Of a stretch of 64,000 bases of DNA, positions 52,817 to 62,168 are shown piece after piece; position 1 is the stretch's first letter, and each line of letters begins with the position of its first letter. This DNA is from UBA7957 sp965224675 (lineage in GTDB: Bacteria; Pseudomonadota; Gammaproteobacteria; Granulosicoccales; Granulosicoccaceae), in the NCBI GenBank assembly GCA_965224675.1, contig CBDDAA010000004.1, positions 310,001 through 374,000 on the forward strand, written 5' to 3'. The notes below the pieces were generated by a model that saw only the letters and a program-made list of their open reading frames with translations, did no database searches and was not told the origin of the DNA. Made by a program: the position numbers and the translations under genes.

Positions 52817-55800
52817 ATGAAAGATTTGCTTAATTTATACAGAATGCAAAACCAGCAGGAAGATTTTGACGCGATCCGCATTGGCCTGACGTCACCTGAA
52901 ATTATTCGATCCTGGTCTTACGGTGAAGTAAAAAAACCAGAGACAATAAACTATCGCACGTTCAAACCTGAGCGTGACGGTCTTTTTTGCGCCAAAATTT
53001 TTGGTCCTGTAAAAGATTACGAATGCTTGTGTGGAAAATACAAACGACTTAAGCACCGTGGTGTTGTTTGTGAAAAATGCGGCGTTGAAGTAACTTTGAC
53101 TAAAGTCCGTCGTGAGCGTATGGGTCACATTGATCTGGCCAGCCCGGTCGCACATATCTGGTTTTTGAAATCCCTACCCTCAAGAATAGGGCTGTTGCTC
53201 GATATGACACTTCGGGAAATTGAGCGGATTCTGTATTTTGAAGCATTTGTTGTCATTGACCCTGGGATGACCACGCTTGAAGTCGGACAGACACTCAATG
53301 ATGAGCAGTATCTTGAAGTCATTGAAGAGCATGGTAATGAATTCGATGCCCGCATGGGTGCTGAAGCGGTACACGATCTACTGAAGGCGATTGACCTGGA
53401 TACAGAGGCGCTATCCTTACGTGAAGAAATCGGCGCAACCAAATCTGAAACCAAGCTCAAGCGACTAACAAAACGCCTGAAATTGGTGGAATCATTTATT
53501 GAGTCAAATAACCTCCCACAGTGGATGGTTATGACAATATTGCCGGTGTTGCCACCAGACCTGCGTCCACTGGTTCCTCTGGATGGTGGTCGTTTTGCCA
53601 CCTCGGACCTGAATGATCTGTATCGTAGGGTAATTAACCGAAACAATCGACTGCGTCGTTTATTGGAGCTGAATGCGCCTGACATTATTGTTCGCAATGA
53701 AAAACGGATGTTGCAGGAATCAGTAGACGCATTATTAGACAATGGAAGACGTGGGCGGGCAATTACAGGTAGTAATCGGCGACCGCTAAAATCCCTCGCT
53801 GATATGATAAAGGGCAAGCAGGGACGATTTCGCCAAAATCTGCTCGGAAAGCGAGTCGATTATTCAGGACGATCTGTCATCGTAGTGGGTCCTACCTTGC
53901 GCTTACACCAATGCGGTTTGCCAAAGAAAATGGCCTTGGAATTATTCAAACCATTTATTTTCAGCAAATTACAACTGCGAGGCATGTCCACAACCATTAA
54001 GGCAGCGAAAAAAATGGTTGAGCGTGAGGGTGGAGAAGTCTGGAATATCCTGGATGAGGTTATACGTGAGCACCCAATAATGCTCAATCGTGCGCCAACA
54101 TTGCATAGATTGGGCATTCAGGCATTTGAACCTGTGCTTATTGAAGGCAAAGCCATTCAATTACATCCCTTGGTCTGTGCAGCGTTCAACGCAGACTTTG
54201 ATGGGGACCAAATGGCTGTGCATGTACCTTTGTCGATTGAGGCGCAGCTTGAAGCACGTGCGCTGATGATGTCTACGAACAATGTTTTATCACCGGCCAA
54301 TGGTGAACCCATCATCGTTCCATCTCAGGATATTGTGCTTGGGCTATACTACATTACCCGCCACCGTATCGGTGCCAAGGGTGAAGGCATGTGTTTTGTA
54401 GATCTGGCTGAATGTCTGCGTGCCTATGAAACGGGTGCCGCTGAATTGCATGCCGGAGTAACCGTTCGTATTCGCGATGTTGAGGTTGATGAAGAGGGCA
54501 AACGGACGCCTGTTACTCGACGTGTCGAGACAACCGTTGGCAGAGCCGTTGTTTCTGAGATATTGCCAGAAGGTTTACCCTTCGAATTAGTCGATTGTAG
54601 TCTTACCAAGAAAAATATTTCTCGATTGATTAACGGTTGTTATCGGGACATTGGTTTGAAAGAGGCGGTAGTATTTGCAGATAAACTCATGTATATGGGG
54701 TTTAAGTATTCAACACTGGCCGGGGTATCCATCGGTGTTGAAGATATGGTTGTACCGAAAGATAAAGAGAAAATCATCGGTGCTGCAGAGACTGAAGTCA
54801 AGGAGATTGAAGATCAATTTTCATCAGGTCTTGTAACGAACGGGGAAAGGTACAACAAAGTGGTTGATATCTGGTCACATGCCAATGATCAGGTAGCCAA
54901 TGCAATGATGAGTAAGCTCGGTAAGGAAACCGTAAAGAATTCGGAAGGAAAAAGTGTAGAGCAGCCTTCATTTAACTCTATATTTATGATGGCTGACTCC
55001 GGTGCTCGGGGATCAGCGGCACAGATTCGTCAACTGGCCGGAATGCGCGGTTTGATGGCAAAACCTGATGGCTCGATTATCGAAACCCCTATCACAGCAA
55101 ATTTTCGAGAAGGTCTGGATGTGCTTCAGTATTTTATTTCAACCCACGGTGCGCGCAAAGGTTTAGCTGATACAGCATTAAAAACTGCAAACTCGGGTTA
55201 CCTGACCCGCCGTTTAGTTGATATTGCACAGGACATGGTGGTTACTGATTTGGATTGCGGTACGCACCTGGGTGTGACGATGAAGCCCATTATTGAGGGT
55301 GGTGACGTTGTTGAGCCACTCAGTGAACGTGTTCTTGGTCGCACCGTTGCGCAAGATATCTATCGCCCCGGTAGCTCAGAGGTTGTAGTCGAAGCAGGTG
55401 TATTGCTGGATGAGGCTTGGGTGGAGGCGTTGGAAGCTGCCAGCGTTGACGAGATGATTGTGCGTTCTGCTATTACCTGCCAGGCTGAATACGGAGTGTG
55501 TAGTAAATGCTATGGTCGAGACTTGGCAAGAGGGCACATAATTAATGAAGGCGAAGCTGTTGGTGTAATGGCCGCGCAGTCAATTGGCGAGCCTGGAACA
55601 CAATTAACAATGCGTACTTTCCATATTGGCGGTGCTGCGAGTCGTTCTGCTGCGGCAAATAGCGTTGAAACCAAGTCTTCGGGTAATGTGCGGTTTCACA
55701 ATATCAAGGAAGTTAGAAATAATGCAGGTAAGGTCATTATTGTTTCCCGTTCAGCCGAGTTAGGCGTGATAGATGAACACGGGCGAGAGAAAGAGCGTTA

Positions 55801-57043
55801 TAAGATTCCTTATGGTGCGGTTATCAATATTGCGGATGGCGGAAAAGTTAAAGCAGGGGAGTCTATCGCAGAGTGGGATCCTCATACCCATCCAGTGATT
55901 ACGGAAGTAGCGGGTTTCGCAAAATTTTCTGACTTTGTTGAAGGTGTGACAGTTACCGCTCAGGTTGATGAAATCACGGGTGTGAGCTCGATTATGATCA
56001 CTGATCCTAAGCAGCGTGGTAGTGCAGGCAAAGATCTGCGACCAGCAGTCGGTTTGGTTGATGATAAAGGTGAAGATCTCTGTTACGTAGGTACTGAAAT
56101 TCCAGCGCACTATGTGCTACCACCGGGTGCTATTGTGAGCTTGTCTGATGGGGCCAAGATTGAGGTTGGTGATGTTGTCGCCAGAATTCCACAGGAGTCA
56201 TCAAAAACACGTGACATTACGGGCGGTTTACCTCGTGTTGCTGACTTGTTCGAAGCACGAAAGCCGAAAGAACCAGCGATTCTTGCTGAGCGAACAGGTA
56301 CGGTAAGTTTTGGTAAAGAAACCAAGGGTAAACAACGTTTGGTTATTACCCCCTCTGAAGGTGATCGGTATGAAGAGCTTATACCCAAGTGGCGTCACAT
56401 TAACGTATTTGAGGGCGAGCATGTTGAGCGAGGCGAGGTCATCGCTGATGGTGAGCCTAATCCACAGGATATACTACGGTTACTGGGTGTTGAACCACTG
56501 GCCGCTTATCTGGTGCAGGAAATCCAGGATGTCTATCGACTTCAAGGTGTAAAGATAAACGATAAACACATTGAGGTTATCATCAGGCAGATGTTGCGAA
56601 AGGTGGAAATTTCCGTCCCGGGTGATTCTCGTTTTCTACGTGGGGAGCAAGTTGATCACATCAGGCTTCGAGGTATTAATGCCAAGTTAGAGAAAGAGGG
56701 CAAGCAAATTGCACTTTTTGAGCACTTGTTACTCGGTATCACTAAAGCCTCATTAGTAACCGAGTCGTTTATTTCTGCGGCATCCTTCCAGGAGACTACT
56801 CGCGTACTTACAGAAGCTGCGGTTAGAGGCGCAAGAGACAATTTAAAAGGGTTGAAAGAAAACGTTATTGTGGGTCGTCTGATACCTGCTGGTACAGGAT
56901 TAGCGTTCCACAAGAAGCGCCGTCGTGCTCGAAATATTGAAGAATATAACCTGGAATTTGAGCAACAGTTGGAGAAAAAAGAGCCGCTTATCAGCGAAGA
57001 AACCAATAATGACGGTGATGTGGAGCAACAAGAAGCGAGTTAA
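52817..57043 (+). CDS. rpoC: DNA-directed RNA polymerase subunit beta'
   Basis: A 1408-residue subunit. The N-terminal zinc ribbon has CLCGK and CEKCG (about residues 70-88). The catalytic Mg2+ motif NADFDGDQMAVH lies at about 458-469. The second zinc site uses the Cys in DLDCGTH and the C-x6-C-x2-C of ITCQAEYGVCSKCYG (about 888-902). The trigger loop is MRTFHIGGAAS (about 932-942). Length is canonical. It is followed by a 404-bp gap and the str operon. Confidence 0.99.
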   Translation: MKDLLNLYRMQNQQEDFDAIRIGLTSPEIIRSWSYGEVKKPETINYRTFKPERDGLFCAKIFGPVKDYECLCGKYKRLKHRGVVCEKCGVEVTLTKVRRERMGHIDLASPVAHIWFLKSLPSRIGLLLDMTLREIERILYFEAFVVIDPGMTTLEVGQTLNDEQYLEVIEEHGNEFDARMGAEAVHDLLKAIDLDTEALSLREEIGATKSETKLKRLTKRLKLVESFIESNNLPQWMVMTILPVLPPDLRPLVPLDGGRFATSDLNDLYRRVINRNNRLRRLLELNAPDIIVRNEKRMLQESVDALLDNGRRGRAITGSNRRPLKSLADMIKGKQGRFRQNLLGKRVDYSGRSVIVVGPTLRLHQCGLPKKMALELFKPFIFSKLQLRGMSTTIKAAKKMVEREGGEVWNILDEVIREHPIMLNRAPTLHRLGIQAFEPVLIEGKAIQLHPLVCAAFNADFDGDQMAVHVPLSIEAQLEARALMMSTNNVLSPANGEPIIVPSQDIVLGLYYITRHRIGAKGEGMCFVDLAECLRAYETGAAELHAGVTVRIRDVEVDEEGKRTPVTRRVETTVGRAVVSEILPEGLPFELVDCSLTKKNISRLINGCYRDIGLKEAVVFADKLMYMGFKYSTLAGVSIGVEDMVVPKDKEKIIGAAETEVKEIEDQFSSGLVTNGERYNKVVDIWSHANDQVANAMMSKLGKETVKNSEGKSVEQPSFNSIFMMADSGARGSAAQIRQLAGMRGLMAKPDGSIIETPITANFREGLDVLQYFISTHGARKGLADTALKTANSGYLTRRLVDIAQDMVVTDLDCGTHLGVTMKPIIEGGDVVEPLSERVLGRTVAQDIYRPGSSEVVVEAGVLLDEAWVEALEAASVDEMIVRSAITCQAEYGVCSKCYGRDLARGHIINEGEAVGVMAAQSIGEPGTQLTMRTFHIGGAASRSAAANSVETKSSGNVRFHNIKEVRNNAGKVIIVSRSAELGVIDEHGREKERYKIPYGAVINIADGGKVKAGESIAEWDPHTHPVITEVAGFAKFSDFVEGVTVTAQVDEITGVSSIMITDPKQRGSAGKDLRPAVGLVDDKGEDLCYVGTEIPAHYVLPPGAIVSLSDGAKIEVGDVVARIPQESSKTRDITGGLPRVADLFEARKPKEPAILAERTGTVSFGKETKGKQRLVITPSEGDRYEELIPKWRHINVFEGEHVERGEVIADGEPNPQDILRLLGVEPLAAYLVQEIQDVYRLQGVKINDKHIEVIIRQMLRKVEISVPGDSRFLRGEQVDHIRLRGINAKLEKEGKQIALFEHLLLGITKASLVTESFISAASFQETTRVLTEAAVRGARDNLKGLKENVIVGRLIPAGTGLAFHKKRRRARNIEEYNLEFEQQLEKKEPLISEETNNDGDVEQQEAS

Positions 57044-57256
57044 TGGAATGGGGTGTTATATTAAAGCTGTATCGTCGTGAATTTCTGCCAAGGGATAAAT
57101 TAGTTTATCTCTTTCATATGAAATACGTTTGATTCGAAAAGCTTATCTGACTTATTTGACACTATTTTCCCTGATGGACTTGTTTATGGCAGGTATTTGG
57201 TTAATTAATAAACTGGCATTGGATTCAAACACTAAACCGGGCTAGTTGTTCTTCTC

Positions 57257-57285
57257 TTGACATGCAGGGGATTCGTCTCTAAAAT
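57257..57285 (+). promoter_or_regulatory. Strong sigma-70 promoter of the str operon (rpsL-rpsG-fusA-tufA)
   Basis: TTGACA (57257-57262), a 17-bp spacer and TAAAAT (57280-57285), followed by a GC-rich discriminator TGCGCG. It lies in the 404-bp rpoC-rpsL gap (57044-57447) and would give a leader of about 155 nt. The rest of the gap, apart from the hairpin listed next, shows nothing definite. Confidence 0.75.
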
Positions 57286-57300
57286 TGCGCGTCTTTCCAA

Positions 57301-57331
57301 GCAGGGCGGGATGCATTTCCGGCCTGCCTTT
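57301..57331 (+). terminator. Hairpin just downstream of the str promoter
   Basis: GCAGGGCGG pairs with CCGGCCTGC (eight pairs, one G-G mismatch) around a 9-nt loop, then CTTTCGTTT. It could terminate rpoBC transcripts. It also starts only about 10 nt after the inferred str start site, so it may be a 5'-UTR structure of the str mRNA. Confidence 0.5.
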
Positions 57332-57447
57332 CGTTTGTCAGGTAGTAAATCTTTCAGGATAAATGTTTTTGATCCCCCGTCTGCAAGATTAGAGGATTGG
57401 GGTTGAAGACTTAATTTGGTATATTAAAGAATGTTGGAGTGTTATTG

Positions 57448-57822
57448 ATGGCCACAATCAATCAGTTGGTCCGTAAACCCAGAAAGCGCAAATTGGTAAA
57501 GTCGAATGTACCTGCGTTGGAGGCGTGTCCGCAAAAACGGGGTGTATGTACGCGAGTTTATACAACAACGCCGAAAAAACCTAATTCCGCTATGCGTAAA
57601 GTAGCTCGTGTTCGTTTAACGAATGGTTTTGAAGTCACCTCTTACATCGGTGGTGAAGGACATAATCTGCAGGAGCACTCGGTTGTATTGATTCGAGGCG
57701 GTCGTGTAAAGGATTTACCAGGGGTTCGTTATCATACCGTCCGTGGAAACTTGGATACACAGGGTGTAGAGACTCGTCGTCAGGGACGTTCCAAATATGG
57801 AACCAAACGTCCTAAAAATTAG
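57448..57822 (+). CDS. rpsL: 30S ribosomal protein S12
   Basis: 124 residues from the ATG at 57448; an upstream TTG/ATG-type extension of three codons is rejected because the family begins MATINQLVRK. The decoding-site segments are TTPKKPNSAMRKVARV with Lys43 and GGRVKDLPGVRYHTVRG with Lys88, both the streptomycin-sensitive wild-type residues. First gene of the str operon, 29 bp before rpsG. Confidence 0.98.
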   Translation: MATINQLVRKPRKRKLVKSNVPALEACPQKRGVCTRVYTTTPKKPNSAMRKVARVRLTNGFEVTSYIGGEGHNLQEHSVVLIRGGRVKDLPGVRYHTVRGNLDTQGVETRRQGRSKYGTKRPKN

Positions 57823-57851
57823 TTATATAATTTTGTAAAGGCTTATTTTTT

Positions 57852-58322
57852 ATGTCAAGAAGAACAGAAGCACCCAAACGTGAGATTTTGCCTGATCCTA
57901 AATATGGAAGTGTCAAGCTTGCTAAATTCATCAATATATTGATGTTTGATGGGAAAAAATCAGTGGCAGAGCGTGTTATCTATGGCGCCATGGATGTTAT
58001 GCGGGAGAAGGGCGCAGCTGAGCCTTTGGAGCTGCTGGAGGCGGCATTGGAAAATGTCAGTCCGGCCGTTGAAGTTAAGTCCCGTCGTGTGGGTGGAGCG
58101 ACTTATCAGGTTCCCGTTGAGGTACGACACTCGCGTCGTTCGGCATTGGCGATGCGCTGGATTATTGAATCTGCCCGTAAACGTGGTGAGAAATCAATGA
58201 TGTTGAAGCTTGCCGGAGAGTTGCAAGAAGCCTCTGAAAAGCGAGGTGGGGCTGTGAAGAAACGTGATGATACTCATCGTATGGCAGATGCTAATAAAGC
58301 GTTTTCTCATTATCGCTGGTAG
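57852..58322 (+). CDS. rpsG: 30S ribosomal protein S7
   Basis: A 156-residue primary 16S rRNA-binding protein that starts 3' domain assembly. SRRTEAPKREILPDPKYGS at the N-terminus and EVKSRRVGGATYQVPVEVR near residues 74-92 are typical. In E. coli S7 represses str-operon translation; the short 33-nt rpsG-fusA gap here leaves less room than in E. coli for that regulatory structure. Confidence 0.98.
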   Translation: MSRRTEAPKREILPDPKYGSVKLAKFINILMFDGKKSVAERVIYGAMDVMREKGAAEPLELLEAALENVSPAVEVKSRRVGGATYQVPVEVRHSRRSALAMRWIIESARKRGEKSMMLKLAGELQEASEKRGGAVKKRDDTHRMADANKAFSHYRW

Positions 58323-58355
58323 ATGTCCACGGATTAGTGTGTTGAGGTATAAGAC

Positions 58356-60449
58356 GTGGCTCGAACAACTCCTTTGTCCCGCTATAGAAATGTCGGAATT
58401 ATGGCCCACATTGATGCTGGCAAAACGACGACAACTGAGCGGATCTTATTTTATACGGGCGTGTCCCATAAAATAGGCGAAGTGCATGATGGGGCTGCAA
58501 CCATGGACTGGATGGAGCAGGAGCAGGAAAGAGGCATAACGATAACTTCCGCTGCCACAACCTGTTTTTGGCGTGGGATGAAACAGAATTGCCCAGAGCA
58601 TCGAATCAATATTATTGATACGCCTGGACACGTTGATTTCACTATAGAAGTCGAGCGCTCATTAAGAGTACTTGACGGCGCAGTTGCCGTTTTTTGTGCG
58701 GTAGGTGGGGTAGAGCCACAATCTGAGACAGTTTGGCGGCAAGCGAACAAATATAAAGTTCCCCGTTTAGCCTTTATAAATAAGATGGATCGTGCTGGTG
58801 CAGATTTTCTCGGCGTGATTGGGCAAATCAGGTCAAGATTGGGGGCAAAGCCAGTGCCTTTACAACTGCCTATAGGTGCTGAAGAGAATTTTGAGGGAAT
58901 TATTGACCTGATAAAAATGAAAGCCATTTACTGGCTCGATTCTACTCAGGGTGTTGAATTTGAAGAGCGCGACATCCCGGCAGAGCTATTGGCGGAGGCC
59001 AGTAAGTGGCGGGAAAATTTGGTCGAGCAGGCGGCAGAAGCTACTGAAGAATTCATGGATCTTTATCTTGAGCAGGGTGATCTGCCTGTTGAAGATCTGA
59101 AGAAGGCTATTCGATTGCAAACACTGTCGGGTGAAATTGTTCCGGCTATGTGTGGATCAGCGTTCAAAAATAAAGGTGTGCAGACAGTCCTGGATGGCAT
59201 TGTTGATTACATGCCAGCACCGAACGACGTTGAGTCGATCGCAGGGCTTTCTGAAGATGGTGAAGAAATTACGCGTCATTCGTCTGACGAAGAACCGTTT
59301 GCTGCTTTGGCATTTAAAATTGCTACAGATCCGTTCGTTGGGTCCTTGACCTTCTTCCGGGTCTATTCCGGTATATTGAAGTCGGGCGATGTTGTATACA
59401 ACTCTGTGAAAGGCAGGAAAGACCGGATTGGCCGGCTTTTACAGATGCATTCAAATAATAGGGAAGAGGTTAAAGAGGTAAGGGCTGGAGATATTGCGGC
59501 CGCAGTTGGTTTAAAGGATGTGACAACGGGTGAGACACTTTGTGATGTTAAGGAAATAGTCATATTAGAGAAAATGGATTTCCCAGATCCTGTGATTGCT
59601 GTTGCTGTGGAGCCAAAAACTCAAGCTGATCAAGAAAAGATGGGCGTTGCGTTGGGAAAACTTGCCAGAGAAGACCCGTCTTTTCGGGTTGCAACGGATG
59701 AGGAGTCCGGGCAAACAATAATATCCGGAATGGGCGAGCTGCACTTGGATATCATTGTTGATCGATTGCGTCGTGAGTTTGGTGTTGAAGCGAATGTTGG
59801 AAAGCCCCAGGTGGCTTACCGAGAGACCATAAGTAGGACAGTTGAGGCGGAAGGTAAATTTGTTCGCCAGTCCGGTGGTCGAGGGCAATACGGGCATGTG
59901 TGGCTACGAATAGAACCGCTGGGGCAAGGTTGCGGTTACCAATTTGTCAATGAGATTGTTGGTGGTGCTGTTCCAAAGGAATATATTTCCGCCGTTGGGA
60001 AAGGTGTTCAAGAACAGCTTGAAAATGGGATTTTGGCGGGGTTTCCCATGGTGGATGTGAAGGTAACCCTGTTCGACGGTTCATATCATGATGTTGATTC
60101 AAATGAATTGGCTTTTAAAATTGCCGGATCGATGGGGCTTAGGCAAGGTGCGCTTGATGCGGGGCCGGTGTTGCTTGAGCCGGTAATGCGAGTGGAAGTT
60201 GTCACTCCAGAAGACTACATGGGTGACGTTATGGGTGATTTGAATCGCAGGCGCGGTATTGTACAAGGATTGGAAGATGCTGTGTCAGGCAAGGTTATAA
60301 AGGCTGAGATCCCGCTGGCTGAGATGTTCGGTTATGCCACAGACCTGCGTTCGGCGACTCAGGGTCGTGCGACCTATTCTATGGAATTTGATAAATATGC
60401 AGAAACGCCTGGCAATGTTGCCGAGGCTGTAATGAAGCAGGCATCGTAA
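58356..60449 (+). CDS. fusA: Elongation factor G (canonical)
   Basis: A 697-residue translocase. G1 is AHIDAGKTTTTE (residues about 17-28), switch II DTPGHVDF (about 88-95) and G4 NKMDRAGADF (about 142-151). Domain IV has QSGGRGQYGHVWL. GTG start. Domain order and length match housekeeping EF-G, unlike the second copy at 25631-27715. It is cotranscribed with rpsL, rpsG and tufA. Confidence 0.99.
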   Translation: MARTTPLSRYRNVGIMAHIDAGKTTTTERILFYTGVSHKIGEVHDGAATMDWMEQEQERGITITSAATTCFWRGMKQNCPEHRINIIDTPGHVDFTIEVERSLRVLDGAVAVFCAVGGVEPQSETVWRQANKYKVPRLAFINKMDRAGADFLGVIGQIRSRLGAKPVPLQLPIGAEENFEGIIDLIKMKAIYWLDSTQGVEFEERDIPAELLAEASKWRENLVEQAAEATEEFMDLYLEQGDLPVEDLKKAIRLQTLSGEIVPAMCGSAFKNKGVQTVLDGIVDYMPAPNDVESIAGLSEDGEEITRHSSDEEPFAALAFKIATDPFVGSLTFFRVYSGILKSGDVVYNSVKGRKDRIGRLLQMHSNNREEVKEVRAGDIAAAVGLKDVTTGETLCDVKEIVILEKMDFPDPVIAVAVEPKTQADQEKMGVALGKLAREDPSFRVATDEESGQTIISGMGELHLDIIVDRLRREFGVEANVGKPQVAYRETISRTVEAEGKFVRQSGGRGQYGHVWLRIEPLGQGCGYQFVNEIVGGAVPKEYISAVGKGVQEQLENGILAGFPMVDVKVTLFDGSYHDVDSNELAFKIAGSMGLRQGALDAGPVLLEPVMRVEVVTPEDYMGDVMGDLNRRRGIVQGLEDAVSGKVIKAEIPLAEMFGYATDLRSATQGRATYSMEFDKYAETPGNVAEAVMKQAS

Positions 60450-60481
60450 ATACTAGCCTGAATTGAGAATGAGGTAGACAC

Positions 60482-61672
60482 GTGTCTAAGGAAAAATTTG
60501 AAAGAACGAAGCTGCACGTAAATGTAGGCACGATTGGTCACGTAGACCATGGTAAGACGACGTTAACAGCGGCGTTGACGAAGGTAATGGCTGAGGCGAT
60601 GGGAGGCGAGGTCAAAGCTTTTGACGAGATTGATAATGCACCGGAAGAGAAGGCCCGAGGGATAACGATAGCGACATCGCACGTTGAGTATGAATCAGCG
60701 AACCGGCATTACGCGCATGTGGATTGTCCGGGTCATGCGGATTACGTGAAGAATATGATAACGGGAGCGGCACAGATGGATGGTGCCATATTGGTGTGTT
60801 CAGCGGCGGATGGACCGATGCCACAAACGCGCGAGCACATTCTGTTATCCAGGCAGGTTGGGGTGCCGTATATACTAGTGTATCTGAACAAGGCGGATAT
60901 GGTTGATGATGACGAGTTGCTGGAGCTGGTTGAAATGGAAGTGCGCGAGTTATTGGATGCGTATGAGTTTCCGGGCGATGATACGCCGATCATAATCGGG
61001 TCTGCATTGAAAGCGCTGGAAGGGGAGGACTCGGAGATGGGAACGGGTTCGATCGTGAAGTTGGTGGAAGCGATGGACAGTTATATACCGGAGCCGGAGC
61101 GAGCGATAGAGGGAAGTTATCTGATGCCGGTAGAGGATGTGTTTTCGATATCGGGACGAGGCACGGTGGTTACGGGTCGGATAGAGCAGGGAATAGTGAA
61201 GGTCGGTGAGGAGATAGAGATAGTAGGGATCCGTGAGACGCAAAAGACGACGGTAACGGGTGTAGAGATGTTTCGCAAATTACTGGACCAGGGGCAGGCG
61301 GGGGATAACGTAGGGGTTTTGCTTCGGGGTACGAAACGAGAAGACGTTGAGCGAGGTCAGGTGTTGTGTAAGCCGGGATCGATCACGCCCCATACGAAGT
61401 TTGAAGCAGAGGTGTATGTGCTGAGTAAAAACGAAGGAGGGCGACATACGCCGTTCTTTAATGGTTACAGGCCGCAGTTTTATTTTCGTACGACGGATGT
61501 GACGGGAGCGGTTGAATTGCCGGAAGGAGCGGAGATGGTGATGCCGGGGGATAATGTAAATGTAGTGGTGACCTTGATCGCACCGATAGCGATGGTGGAA
61601 GGGTTACGATTTGCAATTCGTGAAGGTGGTCGCACAGTGGGTGCGGGCGTTGTTGCTAAAGTTATTGAGTAA
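60482..61672 (+). CDS. tufA: Elongation factor Tu, copy A
   Basis: A 396-residue protein identical to the tufB product. It starts with GTG where tufB has ATG. By eye the two coding sequences differ only at 61604 (T here, C at 44855), a silent Leu TTA/CTA change. It ends the str operon and is followed 5 bp later by rpsJ, so it is also the first gene ahead of the S10 group. Codon use is skewed to ACG, ATA, CCG, CGA and GGA/GGG as in tufB. Confidence 0.98.
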   Translation: MSKEKFERTKLHVNVGTIGHVDHGKTTLTAALTKVMAEAMGGEVKAFDEIDNAPEEKARGITIATSHVEYESANRHYAHVDCPGHADYVKNMITGAAQMDGAILVCSAADGPMPQTREHILLSRQVGVPYILVYLNKADMVDDDELLELVEMEVRELLDAYEFPGDDTPIIIGSALKALEGEDSEMGTGSIVKLVEAMDSYIPEPERAIEGSYLMPVEDVFSISGRGTVVTGRIEQGIVKVGEEIEIVGIRETQKTTVTGVEMFRKLLDQGQAGDNVGVLLRGTKREDVERGQVLCKPGSITPHTKFEAEVYVLSKNEGGRHTPFFNGYRPQFYFRTTDVTGAVELPEGAEMVMPGDNVNVVVTLIAPIAMVEGLRFAIREGGRTVGAGVVAKVIE

Positions 61673-61679
61673 TTATTAT
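60483..61679 (+). repeat. tuf duplicated segment, copy 2 (partner 43734-44930)
   Basis: Second member of the tuf repeat pair. The two flanks, upstream and downstream, have no similarity to those of copy 1. The pair is a natural target for RecA-mediated exchange; recombination between the direct repeats would delete secE to fusA and be lethal, so only conversion is tolerated. Confidence 0.9.
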
Positions 61680-62004
61680 GTCAGCTACACAGAATCAAAC
61701 TATACGTATTCGTCTTAAGGCATTTGATCATCGCTTGATTGATCGCTCTGCAAAAGAAATTCTGGATACAGCAAAACGAACAGGTGCGCGGGTGCTTGGT
61801 CCAATACCGCTGCCAACCAAGCAAGAGCGATTTACCGTGCTGACATCTCCCCATGTGAATAAAGATGCGCGGGATCAATATGAGATTCGTACTCACAAGC
61901 GCCTGTTGGATATTGTGGACCCAACTGAAAAAACAGTGGATGCATTGATGAAGCTGGATCTGGCCGCTGGTGTCGATGTGCAGATTAAACTCAATAAATC
62001 TTAA
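61678..62004 (+). CDS. rpsJ: 30S ribosomal protein S10
   Basis: 108 residues, a few more than the usual 103 because of an N-terminal SATQN extension. The QTIRIRLKAFDHRLID start of the core and the KQERFTVLTSPHVNKDARDQ loop are clear. S10 also acts as NusE with NusB and NusG. The ATG lies in the tail of the tuf repeat, 5 bp after tufA, so S10 is translated from the str transcript. Confidence 0.98.
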   Translation: MSATQNQTIRIRLKAFDHRLIDRSAKEILDTAKRTGARVLGPIPLPTKQERFTVLTSPHVNKDARDQYEIRTHKRLLDIVDPTEKTVDALMKLDLAAGVDVQIKLNKS

Positions 62005-62024
62005 ATTATTTTGCTCAACAGGCT

Positions 62025-62053
62025 TTGCTTGGCAGCTATAAGGTTGCTATAAT
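62025..62053 (+). promoter_or_regulatory. Extended -10 promoter between rpsJ and rplC
   Basis: TTGCTT (62025-62030), a 17-bp spacer and a perfect TATAAT (62048-62053) preceded by TGC, the extended -10 form. Transcription would begin near 62060, just upstream of a rho-independent terminator. Confidence 0.6.
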
Positions 62054-62068
62054 AAGCGGCTTGCTTGG

Positions 62069-62097
62069 CCCGACTGATTTAATTCAGTCGGGTTTTT
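62069..62097 (+). terminator. Rho-independent terminator/attenuator between rpsJ and rplC
   Basis: CCCGACTGA and TCAGTCGGG form a perfect 9-bp GC-rich stem with a 6-nt loop, followed by TTTTT (62093-62097). It stands inside what is normally one S10 operon, so downstream expression must depend on readthrough or antitermination. Confidence 0.85.
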
Positions 62098-62168
62098 AGT
62101 TATAAATCCCAAATTTATTAGCGCCCGTTGCCTTGCCTGGTGATCGGTGCCTCTGTCGGAGATTGGTA

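Noticed and set aside
60612..61243. Several open frames antisense or out of frame within both tuf genes
   Set aside because: They are shadows of the NNG-rich tuf codons and occur identically in both copies because the copies are identical.
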